Assembly (NCBI GenBank): GCA_036346275.1
Contig: JAYEVK010000397.1
Span: forward strand, 1-64,000
Direction: 5' to 3'
DNA: 64,000 bases
DNA from: Otatea glauca
Taxonomy: Eukaryota; Streptophyta; Magnoliopsida; Poales; Poaceae
Positions 12,390 through 24,480 of the stretch are shown one piece after another. A program made the position numbers and the translations under genes. Each line of letters begins with the position of its first letter. Within the stretch, counting starts at the first letter, position 1. The notes under the pieces are model-generated. The model was given only the letters and a program-made list of their open reading frames with translations. It had not been told where the DNA came from and did no database searches.

Positions 12390-14022
12390 TGAAGGACCAT
12401 GTGGAGGTCCATCCATGTTTGTGATAAGTATTTGACTTTATTTGAGCAAGGTGTGCTCAAGTTTGAGTTTGATTTGGATTGATTTTCAAAATAAAGCAAT
12501 TTGAGTTGTCTCTGCTAGGAGTGGCAGTACCGGTCGTATGGACGTGGTAGTGATGAGTTGGATGGTTTATTGCACATCTTTGTGGGCATTGCTATGTCAG
12601 GAGTTTCCTTGTCTTTGATGGTTGCGAGGCGCGGTGCTAGGTCATGGTGAGGCGAAGGATGGCCGGGACTAGGCGAGGCGTCGGAGGTCCAGACGGTTGG
12701 GAGATCGCGGAAGATGATCGAAGGCGGAGTCGGGCAAGTCAAGAAGACAAGGAAAGGAGATGATGCTAGCTAGATGCGCGTGGATCAATGAGGGCCGTCG
12801 GATTGAGGTCTAGTTGATAGGTTAGCGGGTCTAGGTAGTATGCTTTGAAAACCGTGCAAGAAAACCCGGTATGTGTGTGGGTTTTGGATTAGCCCTTGCA
12901 TGGCTGTGTGTATGGGTTAATCCTAGCCCTTAGATGAGTGCTCTAGGGTTGAGGACTCATCCAAGGGTGGTAGGTGGCCCAAAAGTAGTATAAATAGGGG
13001 TGGAGGGTAGCCTCCTTCCCTTGAAGGTGTTGAGGTTTTGATGCTCATTTGAGCTTTGCCCACATGAATGTGAGGCTTTGTAACCTCCCTTCTAGAAATG
13101 AAAGTTTTATCCATCCACCTCTGAATTTATTTTGCGCATTTACATTATGTCTTTACTTTACATAATTTAAATTCAGCATTTACTTTCCATAATTACATTC
13201 CCATAATTTACTTTCAAGTAATTTGGATTTGCCTCCCCTCCTTCTAAATGCTGCTGATCTTGGATGTTTTGAGTGTGTTCATATGGTTTTACATCTCTTT
13301 TGCACTCTTGGATTGAGTAGAGAACATCTTTTCTTTCAAGTTCCAACTTTGTTCAGAACTTGTTCTTCGCGCAGCAGTCAGTGTTTGATTTTTTTTCAAA
13401 ATATAGAAAAATCCTTTTTGAGTTATTCTTGTTGGAGGAGGTGCGGGACTCTGATATACACCTGTAGAAGAATTTTGGAGTTCACTTGTTGCACCGTTTG
13501 GGCGCCATGAGGTGAAAACCGAGCCCCAAACTTTCTGCTCGAAGTTCTTGAGCATACTGTGTTCTTAGATTTTTCCTGTTTTTTCTGTAAGGCTTTTTGG
13601 GGAGAAATTTGGTGGAGTTCTTCATGACTCTGATGCTCATAGGGAGAAAAATTCTCAGAATTTTGTGAGCTGCAGAAACCCACCAACCTCCTGTGCAAAT
13701 TGAGGACAAGTTCTGAAAATTCTGCTTTTGCTTTTCTTAAAGTGACTTTTGTGATTTGAATTGATGTCCTTTCTAAAAGCAAGAGTTTGAATTGATTCCT
13801 CTTTATCTTGGATACTAGACAACCAGGATTGTGACTCAAAAATCCCCACATATTTTATGGTACTTATCCATGCAAGCTTGGGGTACACATAGTTGTCTAG
13901 TTTTTCGGGTTTTTCACAATTTCCTTTGAGCGATCTTGTCGAGGTTTTTGTTGGAGTATTTTGGGGGAATTTTTATTTGCGACCATTCACCCCCCCTCTG
14001 TTCGCCATCTCGGTCCTTGTCA
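12390..14022 (+). repeat. 3' LTR of the SIRE-type element
   Basis: It starts TGAAGGACCATGTGGAGG and ends near CTCGGTCCTTGTCA, about 1.63 kb. The same start and end occur in the 740-bp solo LTR at 17693-18432. The end is placed by that comparison to within about 4 bp. A TATA box (TATAAATA) is at 12989-12996. Reading frames inside are chance. Confidence 0.8.
12989..12996 (+). promoter_or_regulatory. TATA box in the SIRE-type LTR
   Basis: AGTATAAATAGGGG about 600 bp into the LTR. It is the likely core promoter of the element. Confidence 0.6.
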
Positions 14023-15638
14023 CTTCACTGGAGTTAGTGGAGCCGCCGCCTTCTGTGACGACTGTCAATGCAGATCGGTTTCGCCGCCGCCCGCCTGGCG
14101 GCTACCAAGCGCGCTCACGCCATTGCCTCCAAGAGGCCCCCTTACCACCTTGAGCCTCGAAGCGGCCTCGGCAAAGACGTCGACGCGGCGGCATCACGGA
14201 CTCTACGGCTTCTTCCTCCTCCTGAGCTCATCCATTGCACAGTCGATCACTTTCGGCCCGAGCTCGGCGGAGGATCTTCTTCTTCCACCACGACATCACC
14301 GCGGGGTGAAGATCAATGGGTGCCTCGAAGACATTTCGAGGATTAAAAAGAGGACTACGGCAGGGTCAATCGTTCAAGCAGCGAGCGCCCTTATATACCA
14401 GACGAAGGGAGATCGAGCGTCTCAAAATAAATGCAAGCGTAGGAAAGCGGCGCCCTCACTGAGCACTGGCGCCAAGAAGACATGCGGCCAAGCGCGCCAA
14501 GCCATGCGTGGCGCACAACGAAACGATTAAAAGCTCGGTGGTTGAATGCCCCGGCTAGGCTCGAGGCGCCCGTCGGACGCGTTAGGGCACACTGGCGAAA
14601 CCGCCGACCCGGTCGGTCGAGCGGACGATCGAGCCCGACCACGATTCGCAACCAAGTTCAACCCCAACCGTGTCGGCGAACTCGCTCGGGGTTCGGGGCT
14701 CTTGCGAATACTCATACCAGGGGCACCCCAACGGCCCAGAATGATAAGCAGGCCGCCTAAAGCCCAGCTCTGACCTAACAAGCGGCACCAGGCCCATTGC
14801 CGACCAAAGGACCTGTGGGATTACGAAGGATGCCCTCCCCACCGACCGGGGCGAGCATCCACGACCAAGTAGGGCTCCAGACCCCGCGGCGGTCGGGATC
14901 CTCGACTCCGACCAAACCAAGGCAACCTCCGCCCAGGAGCCGCTTGTCGGAGCCTTCACCGGCTGACAGCCACGTGCCCCACGGACGGGTCAATCGAAGT
15001 AGGATGTCACGACGAGAAGGTGGCTCTTTCCCGGATGGCATAATGGTGCTGAAGTCAAGCTCCGGTCCCACCACGATCATGAACAATATGAAGGCACGCT
15101 CCCCGGCGGCACCAGCGTCTAACTGCTGGCGTCGGCACTCGTCGAGCTCACGAAGCGAGTGCGCCATTTCCGACAGAGCGACTAACCGCCACGCCGCGGG
15201 ACTACCGACTGGCATGGGCAAGGCGGGCGATGACTAGTCACTAGGCGAAGGACGAAGCTCTTAGCATAGGTCGCTTCACCCTTCCCTCTCCCGATTTTCG
15301 ATGTAACACGCCCCTCCCTACTATGAAGGAGGCGGGAGCCTAGGGAGGGACAGACGAGAGATAGACAGAGAGACGAGAGAGGGACAGAGAGACAGACTCT
15401 TACGGCCAAGTCCTTCTGAACGAGCAATCGGCATTCTCGCTAGGACTTCGGCTCTCGCTTGTAAACATGGTGCGACCATACGCACCAAGGCAATCTAATA
15501 CCACCACACGAACTGGAGTAGGGACATTCGGCCCGAACCAGTATACATCTTGGACTTCCGAGTCTAATCATTCAAGGAGAGGGAACGCGCGGCCCCTTAG
15601 ACTTACAAATTTACTTGCCGGTGCTCGAAACGCTGACA
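14023..15638 (+). mobile_element. Gypsy-1: 3' end of a Tat-like Ty3-gypsy element
   Basis: It holds 680 bp of 3' internal DNA and a complete 3' LTR (14703-15638). Both parts align with the matching parts of Gypsy-2 (32290-34014): CGCCATTGCCTC, CCCTTATATACC, the purine tract and the LTR are shared. The 5' part was displaced by the SIRE-type insertion at 14022. The right end cuts the Harbinger transposase gene; the duplication would be AGATG (15639-15643), but the partner is outside the window. Confidence 0.8.
14703..15638 (+). repeat. 3' LTR of Gypsy-1
   Basis: It starts TGCGAATACTCATACC after a purine-rich GGGGTTCGGGGCTCT and ends CTCGAAACGCTGACA. It is related to, but clearly diverged from, the Gypsy-2 LTRs, which begin TG[A/G]CGAATACTCATAAA and end with GAAACGCCGACA in the 3' copy. 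Confidence 0.8.
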
Positions 15639-15900
15639 AGATGCATATGTAAAGTGTATGTCAAAATCGCATACCGCCATGACATTCTGAGTTGTACTTC
15701 CTGATCTACCAATATATCTAACTTGATCTTCTGGGCCAACTGTTGTAAGGATATGTATACCATCGATAGCTCCAATACAGTCTTTAAAATGTGGCCACAT
15801 ACTCCAATCATTTCTAATTCTACTATAGACAGTAAAGAAGTTAGGATCATTTGGACGCACAAAATCCTTAGACATCTTAACAACACACTCCAAAACCTCA
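15639..15900 (-). pseudogene. PIF/Harbinger transposase, catalytic part (fragment)
   Basis: The minus strand reads VLECVVKMSKDFVRPNDPNF, then WPHFKDCIGAIDGIHI, then QNVMAVCDFDIHFTYA. The IDG[IT]H block carries the first catalytic Asp of the DDE transposase, and CDFD the second. The third catalytic residue would lie beyond the Gypsy-1 insertion and is out of view. The N-terminal half is 19.6 kb away at 35545-36055. If the intervening solo LTR and one copy of its duplication are removed, the frame runs on without a break (KFDEV to LECVV). It is a cut-and-paste transposase gene killed by two retrotransposon insertions. Confidence 0.85.
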
Positions 15901-16690
15901 TGTAAGATCGAGGATGCCGACTAGAGGGGGGTGAATAGGCGGCTATAAAAATTTCTTCTACGATTAATTCAAATCTTGCCTAAGTGCTCTTATGTCAAAA
16001 CCTAAATGACAATAGATGCAGAAGCGATAAACTAAGGTTTTGACAATTAAAACCTAAGTCAACTAGGTTTACGGAGTGCACTAACTATTTATGTCTCTTA
16101 CAATAATTTGCAATCTTAAATACAAGCAATCAAACCATCAATTCTATGAATATAAATTGCTTCAGTATAAATAAATAATAGAATGCAAATCACAAGAGAC
16201 ACATCGATATTTTACCGTGGTGTTCGGAGACTTGCCAGTCTCCCCTAATCAACGTTGAGGCAAGCCCAAACCACTTTAGACTGGCTCCACGAATTGAGCA
16301 CCCGCCTCGATTCCACTAGTGGTAGCTCTTTCCCCCTCCGGGTAGGTGAGCTCCAACCTTCACAACTCGTCGGGCCTTCTCACAATCTTCTTTAAGAAGG
16401 TCACGAACCAACGACGCCTCCACGCTGTCTAGGTGTCGACAAACACCAAGAGTAACAAGTCAAGCCCTCTAGCTTGAGCTCCACTAAGTGCAACACATGC
16501 ACAAGGCTTCTCTAAAGTGCAACACATGCACAAGAGGCTCCCAGTCCACTTCTAATTGCAACACATGCAATTAGAGCTCACTCTTAACTCAAAAATCAAA
16601 TTAGAGAATGCAATACATGCACAACTCAACCACAAAGAGCTATGAACTCACCAAAACCTCAGCAACACCCAAATACCAGCCCCCAAAGCT

Positions 16691-16699
16691 TCTTATATA
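16691..16699 (-). promoter_or_regulatory. TATA box of the minus-strand SIRE-type LTR
   Basis: The minus strand reads GGAGGCTATATAAGAAGC. Position and orientation fit an LTR whose transcript runs towards 15901. Confidence 0.55.
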
Positions 16700-17692
16700 G
16701 CCTCCACAAGAAAAACTAGCCGTTGGGGGGGCAAAATAGGCAAAAATGACCAGGGCGGTATGACCGCTCCTCAGAGGCTAACGGCTAAAAAACTAGCCGT
16801 TACTCGTAAAAATCGGTCATCTGGGACCCCAAAATTGCATACCCTTCTCGAAAAACGCTGAAATGACCCGGTCATATCGGAGGCGGTATGGTCGGAGAGG
16901 GTCGATCATACATTGCGAATATGACCGGAGTGACCCCGGTCATACTACTGATACAACTACGAAAAAGCTCACAACTTTTTACTCCGAACTCCGATTTAGA
17001 TGATCTTGGACTCTATGCGAAGCTTATCACAAGGGCTACAATCTCCACCTATTTTAAAGATTTAAGCAATCATAGATATTTTTAAATATCAAAAAACAAA
17101 ACTCTAATGTAGACATTCAAGTCTAAAATCTTATTTTTCGAAATCCCTCACATAGACTTGATCAAGGGCATGACTACAAGCTAGCAAGAGTCAATAAGAT
17201 CAAATATTGAGCCATGTGATGATCAACTCATGATCAAAATAATTTTGCAAAATATATTTGTAAAATCTAATTACATGCTCCAATATCAAATGCATGAACA
17301 CCAATATTTTGCAAAACACATTCGCAAATATAAATTTGTAAACAATAGCAATCAAGATCATATCTTTGAGCCATGTGATAATCAACATATGATCAAACCA
17401 ATTTGCAAACATATTTGCAAACTCTATTCACATGCTCCAAGATAAGATTCAATTAAACTATATTTTGTATAAATTCAATTTGCAAACACAAAGCATAAAC
17501 CTATCTTAGCATTTGTAATGATTAACACATGATCAAGTCACAAGCTAAGACTCTGATGCATGAGCTCTCTATTTGCAACACATGCAAATATCTAGCTACA
17601 TACAAACAAGCACTTAAACCCACTTGCATAAGCTATCTCCCTTTTGCAACACATGCAAATCCATAGCTCTGTGCAAAAACCAAATCAAGATT

Positions 17693-18432
17693 TGAAGGAC
17701 CATGTGGAGGTCTACCCAGATTTGTGATGAGTTTTGACTAAATTTGAGCATGAGTTGCTCTTGTTTGAGTTTGATTCGAATTGAATTTTCAAATAGAAGC
17801 AATTTAAGGTCTTCTTTGTTTTCGCGGTGCTGCTGAGCGAACGGTAGTACCGGACTTTGGAGCGGTGTGGAAATTCTAGAGAGGGGTGTCCTCTGGTTCT
17901 TACAGTCTTGGTGCTCTGGCTGAGTCTTGGTAGCACTGGTCCACCATGGGCGCATGCTCTCCGGTGGGAGCGGTAACCGAAACAAAACGAACAAAGATGA
18001 ATTTCAAAGTGTGGACTTTGATGAATTTATTGCATATCTTTGTGGGCATTGCTATGTGAGGAGTTTTCTTATTTTTGATGGTTGCAGGTCGACAATGCTA
18101 GATCATGATGAGGCGAAGATTGACCAGGACTAGGTGAGGAGCGTCGGAAGTCCAAACGGTCGCGGATCGCCGGAAGATGATCAGAGACGGAGTCATAGCA
18201 AGCCGTGAAGGCAAGGAACGGTTGATGGTTCTCAACCATGTAAGCTAGGGGTGCACATAGTTGTCTAGTTGTCCGGGTTTTGGAGGGTGTGCGAATCTAA
18301 GAAGCACCAGTTTGAACGAAAATCTTTGGGTGTTTCAGATTTTTATTGCGAGATTGTGTGGAGTACTTTGAGTGGGGGAAAATTTTATTTGGCATCATTC
18401 ACACCCCCTCTGATCGCCAGTTCGATCCTTCA
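17693..18432 (+). mobile_element. 740-bp solo LTR, internally deleted relative of the SIRE-type LTR
   Basis: It starts TGAAGGACCATGTGGAGG and ends GTTCGATCCTTCA, with the perfect 5-bp duplication AGATT on both sides (17688-17692 and 18433-18437). Both ends match the LTR at 12390-14022. It lacks about 0.9 kb of the centre, including the TATA box region at 12989. It lies inside the minus-strand SIRE-type LTR. Confidence 0.9.
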
Positions 18433-19108
18433 AGATTCAATAAGAAGCAAGCATGAACTCCCTTATTTGCAACATATGCAAATACTTAGCTCATGCAAAA
18501 ATCAAATAAGAGAATGAGCTAGAGTGAACCAGATTGAGTTCATCAACACATGATGAAGCTCAAACTATAAGACTCGACCCCTCTTAATAGTACGGCAACC
18601 TACACTAGCAACCCGGTCTCCCATCAAAACACCGATACCGGTAAAAGACTAGGAACACATCCTTAGCTCTAGCTAGTTATACCTTTGCCTCTAGCACATC
18701 CACTTGGAGCCTTTTATGATTTCCATCATCTTCTCTCTAAGCCGGGTGCTTTTTTCTTGTTCATCAACACATGACGAACCTTCTCTAGCTTCACTTCACT
18801 TCGGGATTCATCCTTGAAGCTTATCGAAATATGATGATTTCTCCTTCCCGATTCTTCATTTTCTTGGACTCAACCTACTTCACAACTCATGAAAAATTGT
18901 TAGTCTCACAAACACGATTGCTTCAATCATCAATTGCACTCTATTAACACATAATGGATGCCCCTATGATCGATTGAGCACAACCCTAATCAATTTGAAT
19001 GATTTAAAGATGTCTTGAGTACTTTGATGCAACTAATGCTTCATTATACTCAAGAACTTTTCGCTTGTCCTTAACCAATGAAGAAACACCATCAACACAT
19101 GATGAAGT

Positions 19109-20141
19109 TGACGAATACTCATAAAACAGGGGTGCACCAACGGCCCAATTGCAACAAGCAAAGCCCAGAGCAGCAAGCAGGCGGCCTCGAATACGGCCCC
19201 AGCCTAAACAGCCGTCCCGGCCTGCTACCCAAATGCCTACGAGACCATTCAGGAGACCATTCCCGGCCGATCCCGACTCAGACTGGCGAGGTTCCCGACT
19301 TCGCATGTGGGGCCAGGATCCCCGACTCCGACTTCGGCGAGGTTCAGGCCCCGCGGCGGGCAGGATCCCGGCCCGACAGAACCATGATAATCCCGCGAGA
19401 AGCTGCGTGCGCGCGATCGAGTCCGTGTCAACCTAAGGCCACATGCCCCACGAACGGTCATTAGTGGTCGAGCGAGGCGGTGGTCCCTCCCAAAACGATT
19501 TGATAGGCTGCTGAAGCCCGTCTCTGTCCCATCGGCACCACCCACGGTGCAGGACACGCTCTCTCCGAGGCAACTCCAGCGTCTACACGCGACTACGTCG
19601 GCACCCACATGGATCACGAGAGCGGCTCGCCACTTCCGGAGGATTACCTAACCACTCGACCGGCTAGACCACCGACCCAGCATAGGCTCGTGAGGCGGCG
19701 ACCGGTCAGCGAACAGCGACCGATCGGTGAGCGATTGGCGAGACGGCGGGGCAAGGCCAAGCCCTAGAAGTAGCTCGCCGGCGCCGCCAATTCTCGATGT
19801 AACTGCGCCTTCAGATCTTGAATAAAAGGAGGCGGGAACCTCCTAACAGGCAAGGAGTAAGAGCTACAGGAGAGCTTTTTCCTCTTCTTCCTCTTCTTCT
19901 TTTTCTTCTCCTTACGAGAGCTAAGTTTAGATCATTCTAGTGTTGAGGCTCCACCTCTCGCTTGTAAAAAACTCGGTCGATCATCCGCACTTTTGATGAA
20001 TACAATACCAGCGCCTGGCTGGGTAGGACCTTGGCCCGAACGGTATACATCTTGGACTCGTGGTCTAACCATTCGAGGGGAGCCGAACGCGCAGCCCCTT
20101 AGACTTACAAATTTACTTGCGCTCAAAGCGCCGGCGGTTGG
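19109..20141 (+). repeat. 5' LTR of Gypsy-2
   Basis: It starts TGACGAATACTCATAAAAC and ends after CAAAGCGCCGGCG. The right edge is approximate (20136-20144) because the sequence differs there from the 3' LTR. The following TTGGCAGCGCCAGTAGGGGC is the likely primer-binding region; I cannot name the tRNA. The motif TTGAATAAAAGGAGG near 19816 may be the core promoter or poly(A) signal. Confidence 0.8.
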
Positions 20142-22199
20142 CAGCGCCAGTAGGGGCTTGCGCGTCTTGGCAAACATCTCCGGATTCCCATTCGTCTCCT
20201 TGATGGCATTCTTCTCCAACAGCGGCATGGCGTGTTCGGGAGCGGATCCGCCGGCTCCCTCGGCTTCACCGTCACCTCGGAGGAGAGCTCACGCTCATCC
20301 CACGCTGCCGAGGGCGGCGCTGCGGGAGCACTGGACACCATCTCCGCGACCGTCCCACTCCGGCTTGAGCGCCCCGGCCCCAAAGCTGGAACACGAGGAG
20401 CGCTATACCTCCTTTGGCGAAAGCCCCTCGGGCCAGCGCAGAGATCCGTCACCTCCGCTGCTCACGACTTGTAGCTATGGTGGCTACATGCCAACCTCGA
20501 GTCCACGAGTTCTTTGGAAGACTCTTCCACCACGGCTCCAGCTCCGACACGAGTATCCGCCCGCAGCGGCACTCTTGCGAGTGCAGCGTGGCGAGCATAG
20601 CCGATTGGCCGTAGCCACCGCGGCTACGACGGTCCCGTCCGGCGACTGAGGCACGGAGGGGGAATACAGTAGGCTGGCTGAACGCGCCTTCAGCTCGCGC
20701 CCAGCTCCAACGCAACGCGGAGGCTGGAGGAGCGAAGGTCGAGCTCGACCGGCTCGAGCCAACACGAGGCGGGGCGAGCCCGAGCCCGCGCAAGTCGGGC
20801 GGCGCGCAGCGCGCCGCGCGCAAGAGCACCACAAGTTGAGGCGAATCGGCGCGCCCCGCTTTTCCCTCACGCAAGCCAAAGCGTGGGCTGCGGCGCAATC
20901 TTGCTCAGAGGCCTTCCGGAGCCCGCAAACCGGAGGCGAGCTACCTACGAGAACCTTGGTGGTGGAAGCGCGCGGCCGTCTGGCAAATCATGAGCCTCGG
21001 CTCCTACCACACCGGCGCTACTTCCGCCACGGGCCCGTCTGCGCCATGGAGCCGGGGGTGCGGCCAAGACCGCACCCACCATGAACCACCCGGGCCTCAC
21101 GCACCCGGGCGCGGCGCCTCGGTAATACCTCGACATCGCGCCACCCTCGAGGCGCGAAGAAAGATGGCGGAGGGCGCCGCCACTCACGTGTTGCGGATGG
21201 TGGCGCCACTACGCGGCCGAACCCCGATGGTCGGACCACGGGCTTTTGCCAAGGATCCGCAGCGGATTTCCCGCCCGATTCCGGCGCCTACCAACATTGC
21301 CAAGTACCGGGCCACCAACCTGTGTGTCGGCTCGATTACCGGCTCGCGTCTTGCCGGTGGGAAGCGACGGATGATCTCTTCATCATCGATACCTCCCCAT
21401 CCAGTGCCTCCAAAAGCTGCCAAGAAGCGGGCCGACTTGAAGAATCTCTTCGTCGGTAACTTCGTGGCACTTATAAGCGCCTGGTAACTCCTGAGACTCG
21501 AAGGCTGCAGCGGCGGCGGGAGACTCTCGGGACTACATCCGGAGGTTTTCCCGCCCGGTAACGAGCTCCCGACATCTCCGACGCCGATGTCGTGGGAGCC
21601 TTCATCTACGGCACCTCTGCAAGGCCTTGGTGCACTGGTGGGTGCCTCAAGCCCGGGACCACCAAGGAGCTCTCGACATCGCCACCAACCACGCCTCGTG
21701 AGGAGGCCGTAGAGGGCTATTTTCGAAGGAGGAAAGGCCCAGCAGAGCCCGGCGTCAAACGGGTCTCCTTCCGACCGCCGACAAGCGGGCGGCGGAAGCG
21801 GATCCGTGAGACCCAAGTGGTCGCCACGGTCGACCGCCGCCAGCGGCGGCGCGGCCGGCCGTCGCCCCACCACGCCGAAATTGATGGACGGCCCATGCCG
21901 AACCATGGGTTCTCCGTCAAGCACAAATCACAGGGCTGCGAAGTCTGGCGCTATCTCTAAGCGTCCCCACCACGCCGTAAGCAAAGGAAAGAAGCTCGCG
22001 CGGCCCGCGACAGCGGAGAAGAAGCGAGACGGCGAGTTCCCGAGCCCGGCGGCCGCCTCATGATCTTCGGAGGACCGGCACTCGCCGACAAGCGTCGGCT
22101 CAAGCTTCGCTATCGCGAGAGTCCACATCGTCGCGCGGCGTCCCCAATATCTTCGGTGGTGGAGTTCCGATCACCTTTGATCGGACCGATCACCCCGAT
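20142..22199 (+). pseudogene. gag: gag region of Gypsy-2 (heavily degraded)
   Basis: Position between the 5' LTR and the protease implies gag. The translated fragments are Ala/Arg/Pro-rich in every frame, and I cannot identify a capsid or zinc-knuckle motif with confidence. No open frame here exceeds about a third of a Tat gag. Overlapping plus- and minus-strand ORFs reflect high GC content. Confidence 0.45.
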
Positions 22200-22790
22200 C
22201 GCGTCCACACCGGGAGGTACCGGTGGTGGTCGACCCGTCGTCGAACGGCGCCTCACGAAGGTGGCGATGGGCGAAGCGTGGCCTTAACATCCTCTCGTTG
22301 AGGCGTTCGACGCTATGGGGTCCGCGCTCAAGCCTCCGGCCAAGCAAGGCACCTTTCCATGGCGTCATCGGGCCAACAAGCCCATCCGCTCAGGCGGTCG
22401 ACCTGCCCGTCACCTTCGGGGCGGAAACTTCGCGCGAGACCCTCACCTTCGAGGTCGTGGATTTCCGGCGCCTACCACGCCATCTGGGAGGCCATGCTAC
22501 GCCAAGTTCATGGCGATCCCGCCACGCCTACCTCGTGAAGATGCGGACCGCATGGAGTCATTACGCGGCATCGTCTTTCGGCTGCCTTCAAGCTGCGAGC
22601 GGCGGTGCGAGCTCGCCTCGGCGATCGTTGCCTCTGCGAACTCAACAAGCTCGGGAGGAAGCCGAGTCCGCCCCTCGAATCCAAACAAATCGGCGGGATC
22701 CTTCAAATCCGCCGAGGACACGAAGGAGGTCACGGTCGATCCACGTGATCCGACCAAGACCGTCTTGGTCGAAGCCACGCCCCGCCAAAT
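22200..22790 (+). pseudogene. pol: Aspartic protease and spacer of Gypsy-2 (frameshifted)
   Basis: Readable fragments are VVDPSSNGA, GLNILS, SLRPSKAPFHGV, VDLPVTFG and ETLTFEVVDFR, followed by GRPCYAKFMA. This is the usual protease-to-RT linker order of Tat-like elements. The active-site DGGSG block just before GLNIL (near 22270) is destroyed by small deletions. AEDTKEVTVDPRDPTKTV marks the spacer before RT. Confidence 0.7.
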
Positions 22791-23520
22791 AGGAAAGCGC
22801 TCGTCGACTTCCTCCGCACTAACAAAGATGTCTTCGCATGGAGGTCCTCCGACATGCCGGGCATTCAAAGGAGGTCGCCGAGCACTCCTTGAGCGTCCGA
22901 GCCGGGCTCAAAGCCGGCGCCCACGCGCTGCGCCGCCGACGAGGAAAGCGCGCAGGTTATAGGAGGAGATCGCCAAACTCTTGGCGGCAGGGTTTGTAAA
23001 AGAGGTGCGCCACCCTGAGTGGCTAGCCAACCCTGTACTTGTAAAAAAGAAGAACGGGCAATGGAGAATGTGTGTTGACTATACGAGTCTCAACAAAGCA
23101 TGTCCCAAGGACCCATTCCCCTTACCTCGCATCGACCAAGTCATCGACTCCACCGCTGGGTGCGAGTCTCTTTCCTTTCTGGATGCCTACTCGGGCTACC
23201 ACCAGATTGCGCTAAAGGAGTCCGACCAGCTCGCGACTTCCTTCATCACTCCGTTCGGCTCGTTCTGCTATGTCACAATGCCCTTCGGCCTGAAGAACGC
23301 GGGCGCTACATACCAGCGATGTATGCAAACGTGCTTCAATGACCGGATCGGCCATAGCGTTGAGGCGTATGTCGACGATATTGTCGTAAAGACCGGGAAG
23401 GTCGACGACCTTATCGCCGACCTAGAAGAGACTTTCGCGAACCTTCGACGGTTTCGCATAAAGCTCAACCAGTGCGTCTTGGGGTCCCCAAAGGAAAGCT
23501 CTTAGGCTTCATCGTCTCTG
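22791..23520 (+). pseudogene. pol: Reverse transcriptase of Gypsy-2
   Basis: The stretch 22981-23505 is one open frame of 174 codons: LAAGFVKEVRHPEWLANPVL, MCVDYTSLNKACPKDPFPLP, SFLDAYSGYHQI and MPFGLKNAGATYQR. The catalytic YVDD is at 23368-23379. The 5' part (KDVFAWRSSDMPGI near 22825) is in another frame. A frameshift at about 23480 (GTCTTGGGG) breaks it before the thumb. It is the clearest coding remnant of this element. Confidence 0.9.
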
Positions 23521-24480
23521 AGCGAGGCATCGAGGCCAATCAGGAGAAGATCTCGGCGATCGCAAGGATGGGCCCGGTCGGCAACCTCAAAGGGTCGAGG
23601 TGGCCGGTGCTGGCGGCTTTGAGCCGTTCGTGTCTCGCCTCGCGAGCGCGAATGCCGCTCTGAGCGCTCAAGAAATCCGACCGCTTCGCTTGGACACACG
23701 AGGCTCGGAGGCCCTCACCGCTTGAAGGCCTTCTGTCCTCGCCTCGATCCCGTCGCCCGGCACGAGTGAACTGGCTGCTCCTCTACATCGCCGCCACTAC
23801 CCAAGTCGTCGCCGCGGCCCTCGTGGTGGAGCGGCGGAAGAAGGCCGTGAGCTCAAGGTACAACGGCGGTCTACTTCATCGATGAGGTACTTTCCGAGTC
23901 AAGACTCGGTACCGCAGTGCGAAGTTACTCTCACGCGGTGCTCATCGCAAAGAGGAAACTCGTTCACTACTTGATCAAGACGCCATCACCGTGGTGACCA
24001 CGTCCCCACTAGGCGAGATCATCCACAATCGCGATGCCTCGGGAAGGATAGCCAAATGGGCGCTCGAGCTTAGCGGCCATGGCATAATATACGTCCTCGG
24101 ACGGCGATCAAATCGCGAGCTCGCCGACCGTCGCCGAGTGGACCAAGCCGAGCACCACCGGTGGTCGAAGACCCGTCTTCGACAATGTACTTCGCGGGTC
24201 TTACACCAAGAATGGCGCGCGCGCGAGTAAATCATCATCTCCCCACTCGGGAGCGAGCTTCAATCGCCATTAGGTTGCTCTTGACGCGACCAACAACATT
24301 GCCGTCTGAGGCTCTCGTCAGCGGTCTCGGATCGTTGCCGACCTCGGTGCCGCCGGCTCGTCCACGGGGACTCCAAGCTTGTCGTCGACCAAGTCATGAA
24401 GGCTGCGGGCCCGAGCGCCCGCATGGCCGCGTCATTGTCGAGAATCACGCCGGCTCGGAGCGTTCAAGGGTTTCGAGCTT
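23521..24480 (+). pseudogene. pol: RNase H of Gypsy-2 (frameshifted)
   Basis: GIEANQEKISAIARMGP (23528-23580) is the RT thumb/connection typical of Tat-like elements. KSDRFAWT is near 23670. The second, Tat-type RNase H segment is recognisable from LGRRSNRELADR and, after frameshifts, TNNIA and HGDSKLVVDQVMKA (24362-24403). Many small deletions separate these blocks. Confidence 0.7.

Larger units (their letters stand above)
8121..14022 (+). mobile_element. SIRE/Maximus-type Ty1-copia element, 5' part out of view
   Basis: It starts in mid-integrase because the Angela-type element landed there. It continues through RT and RNase H, a 1.8-kb non-coding stretch, a purine tract and a 1.6-kb 3' LTR. 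A long 3' region after RNase H and an LTR ending in an ATTCACCCCCCCTC-type motif are typical of the SIRE lineage (my assignment by family knowledge). It abuts Gypsy-1 internal DNA at 14023, so it was inserted into that element. The left end and target duplication cannot be checked here. Confidence 0.75.

Noticed and set aside
20230..22960. Many overlapping plus and minus ORFs of 80-246 codons
   Set aside because: High GC content removes stop codons on all frames. Only fragments matching protease/RT linkers on the plus strand are supported.
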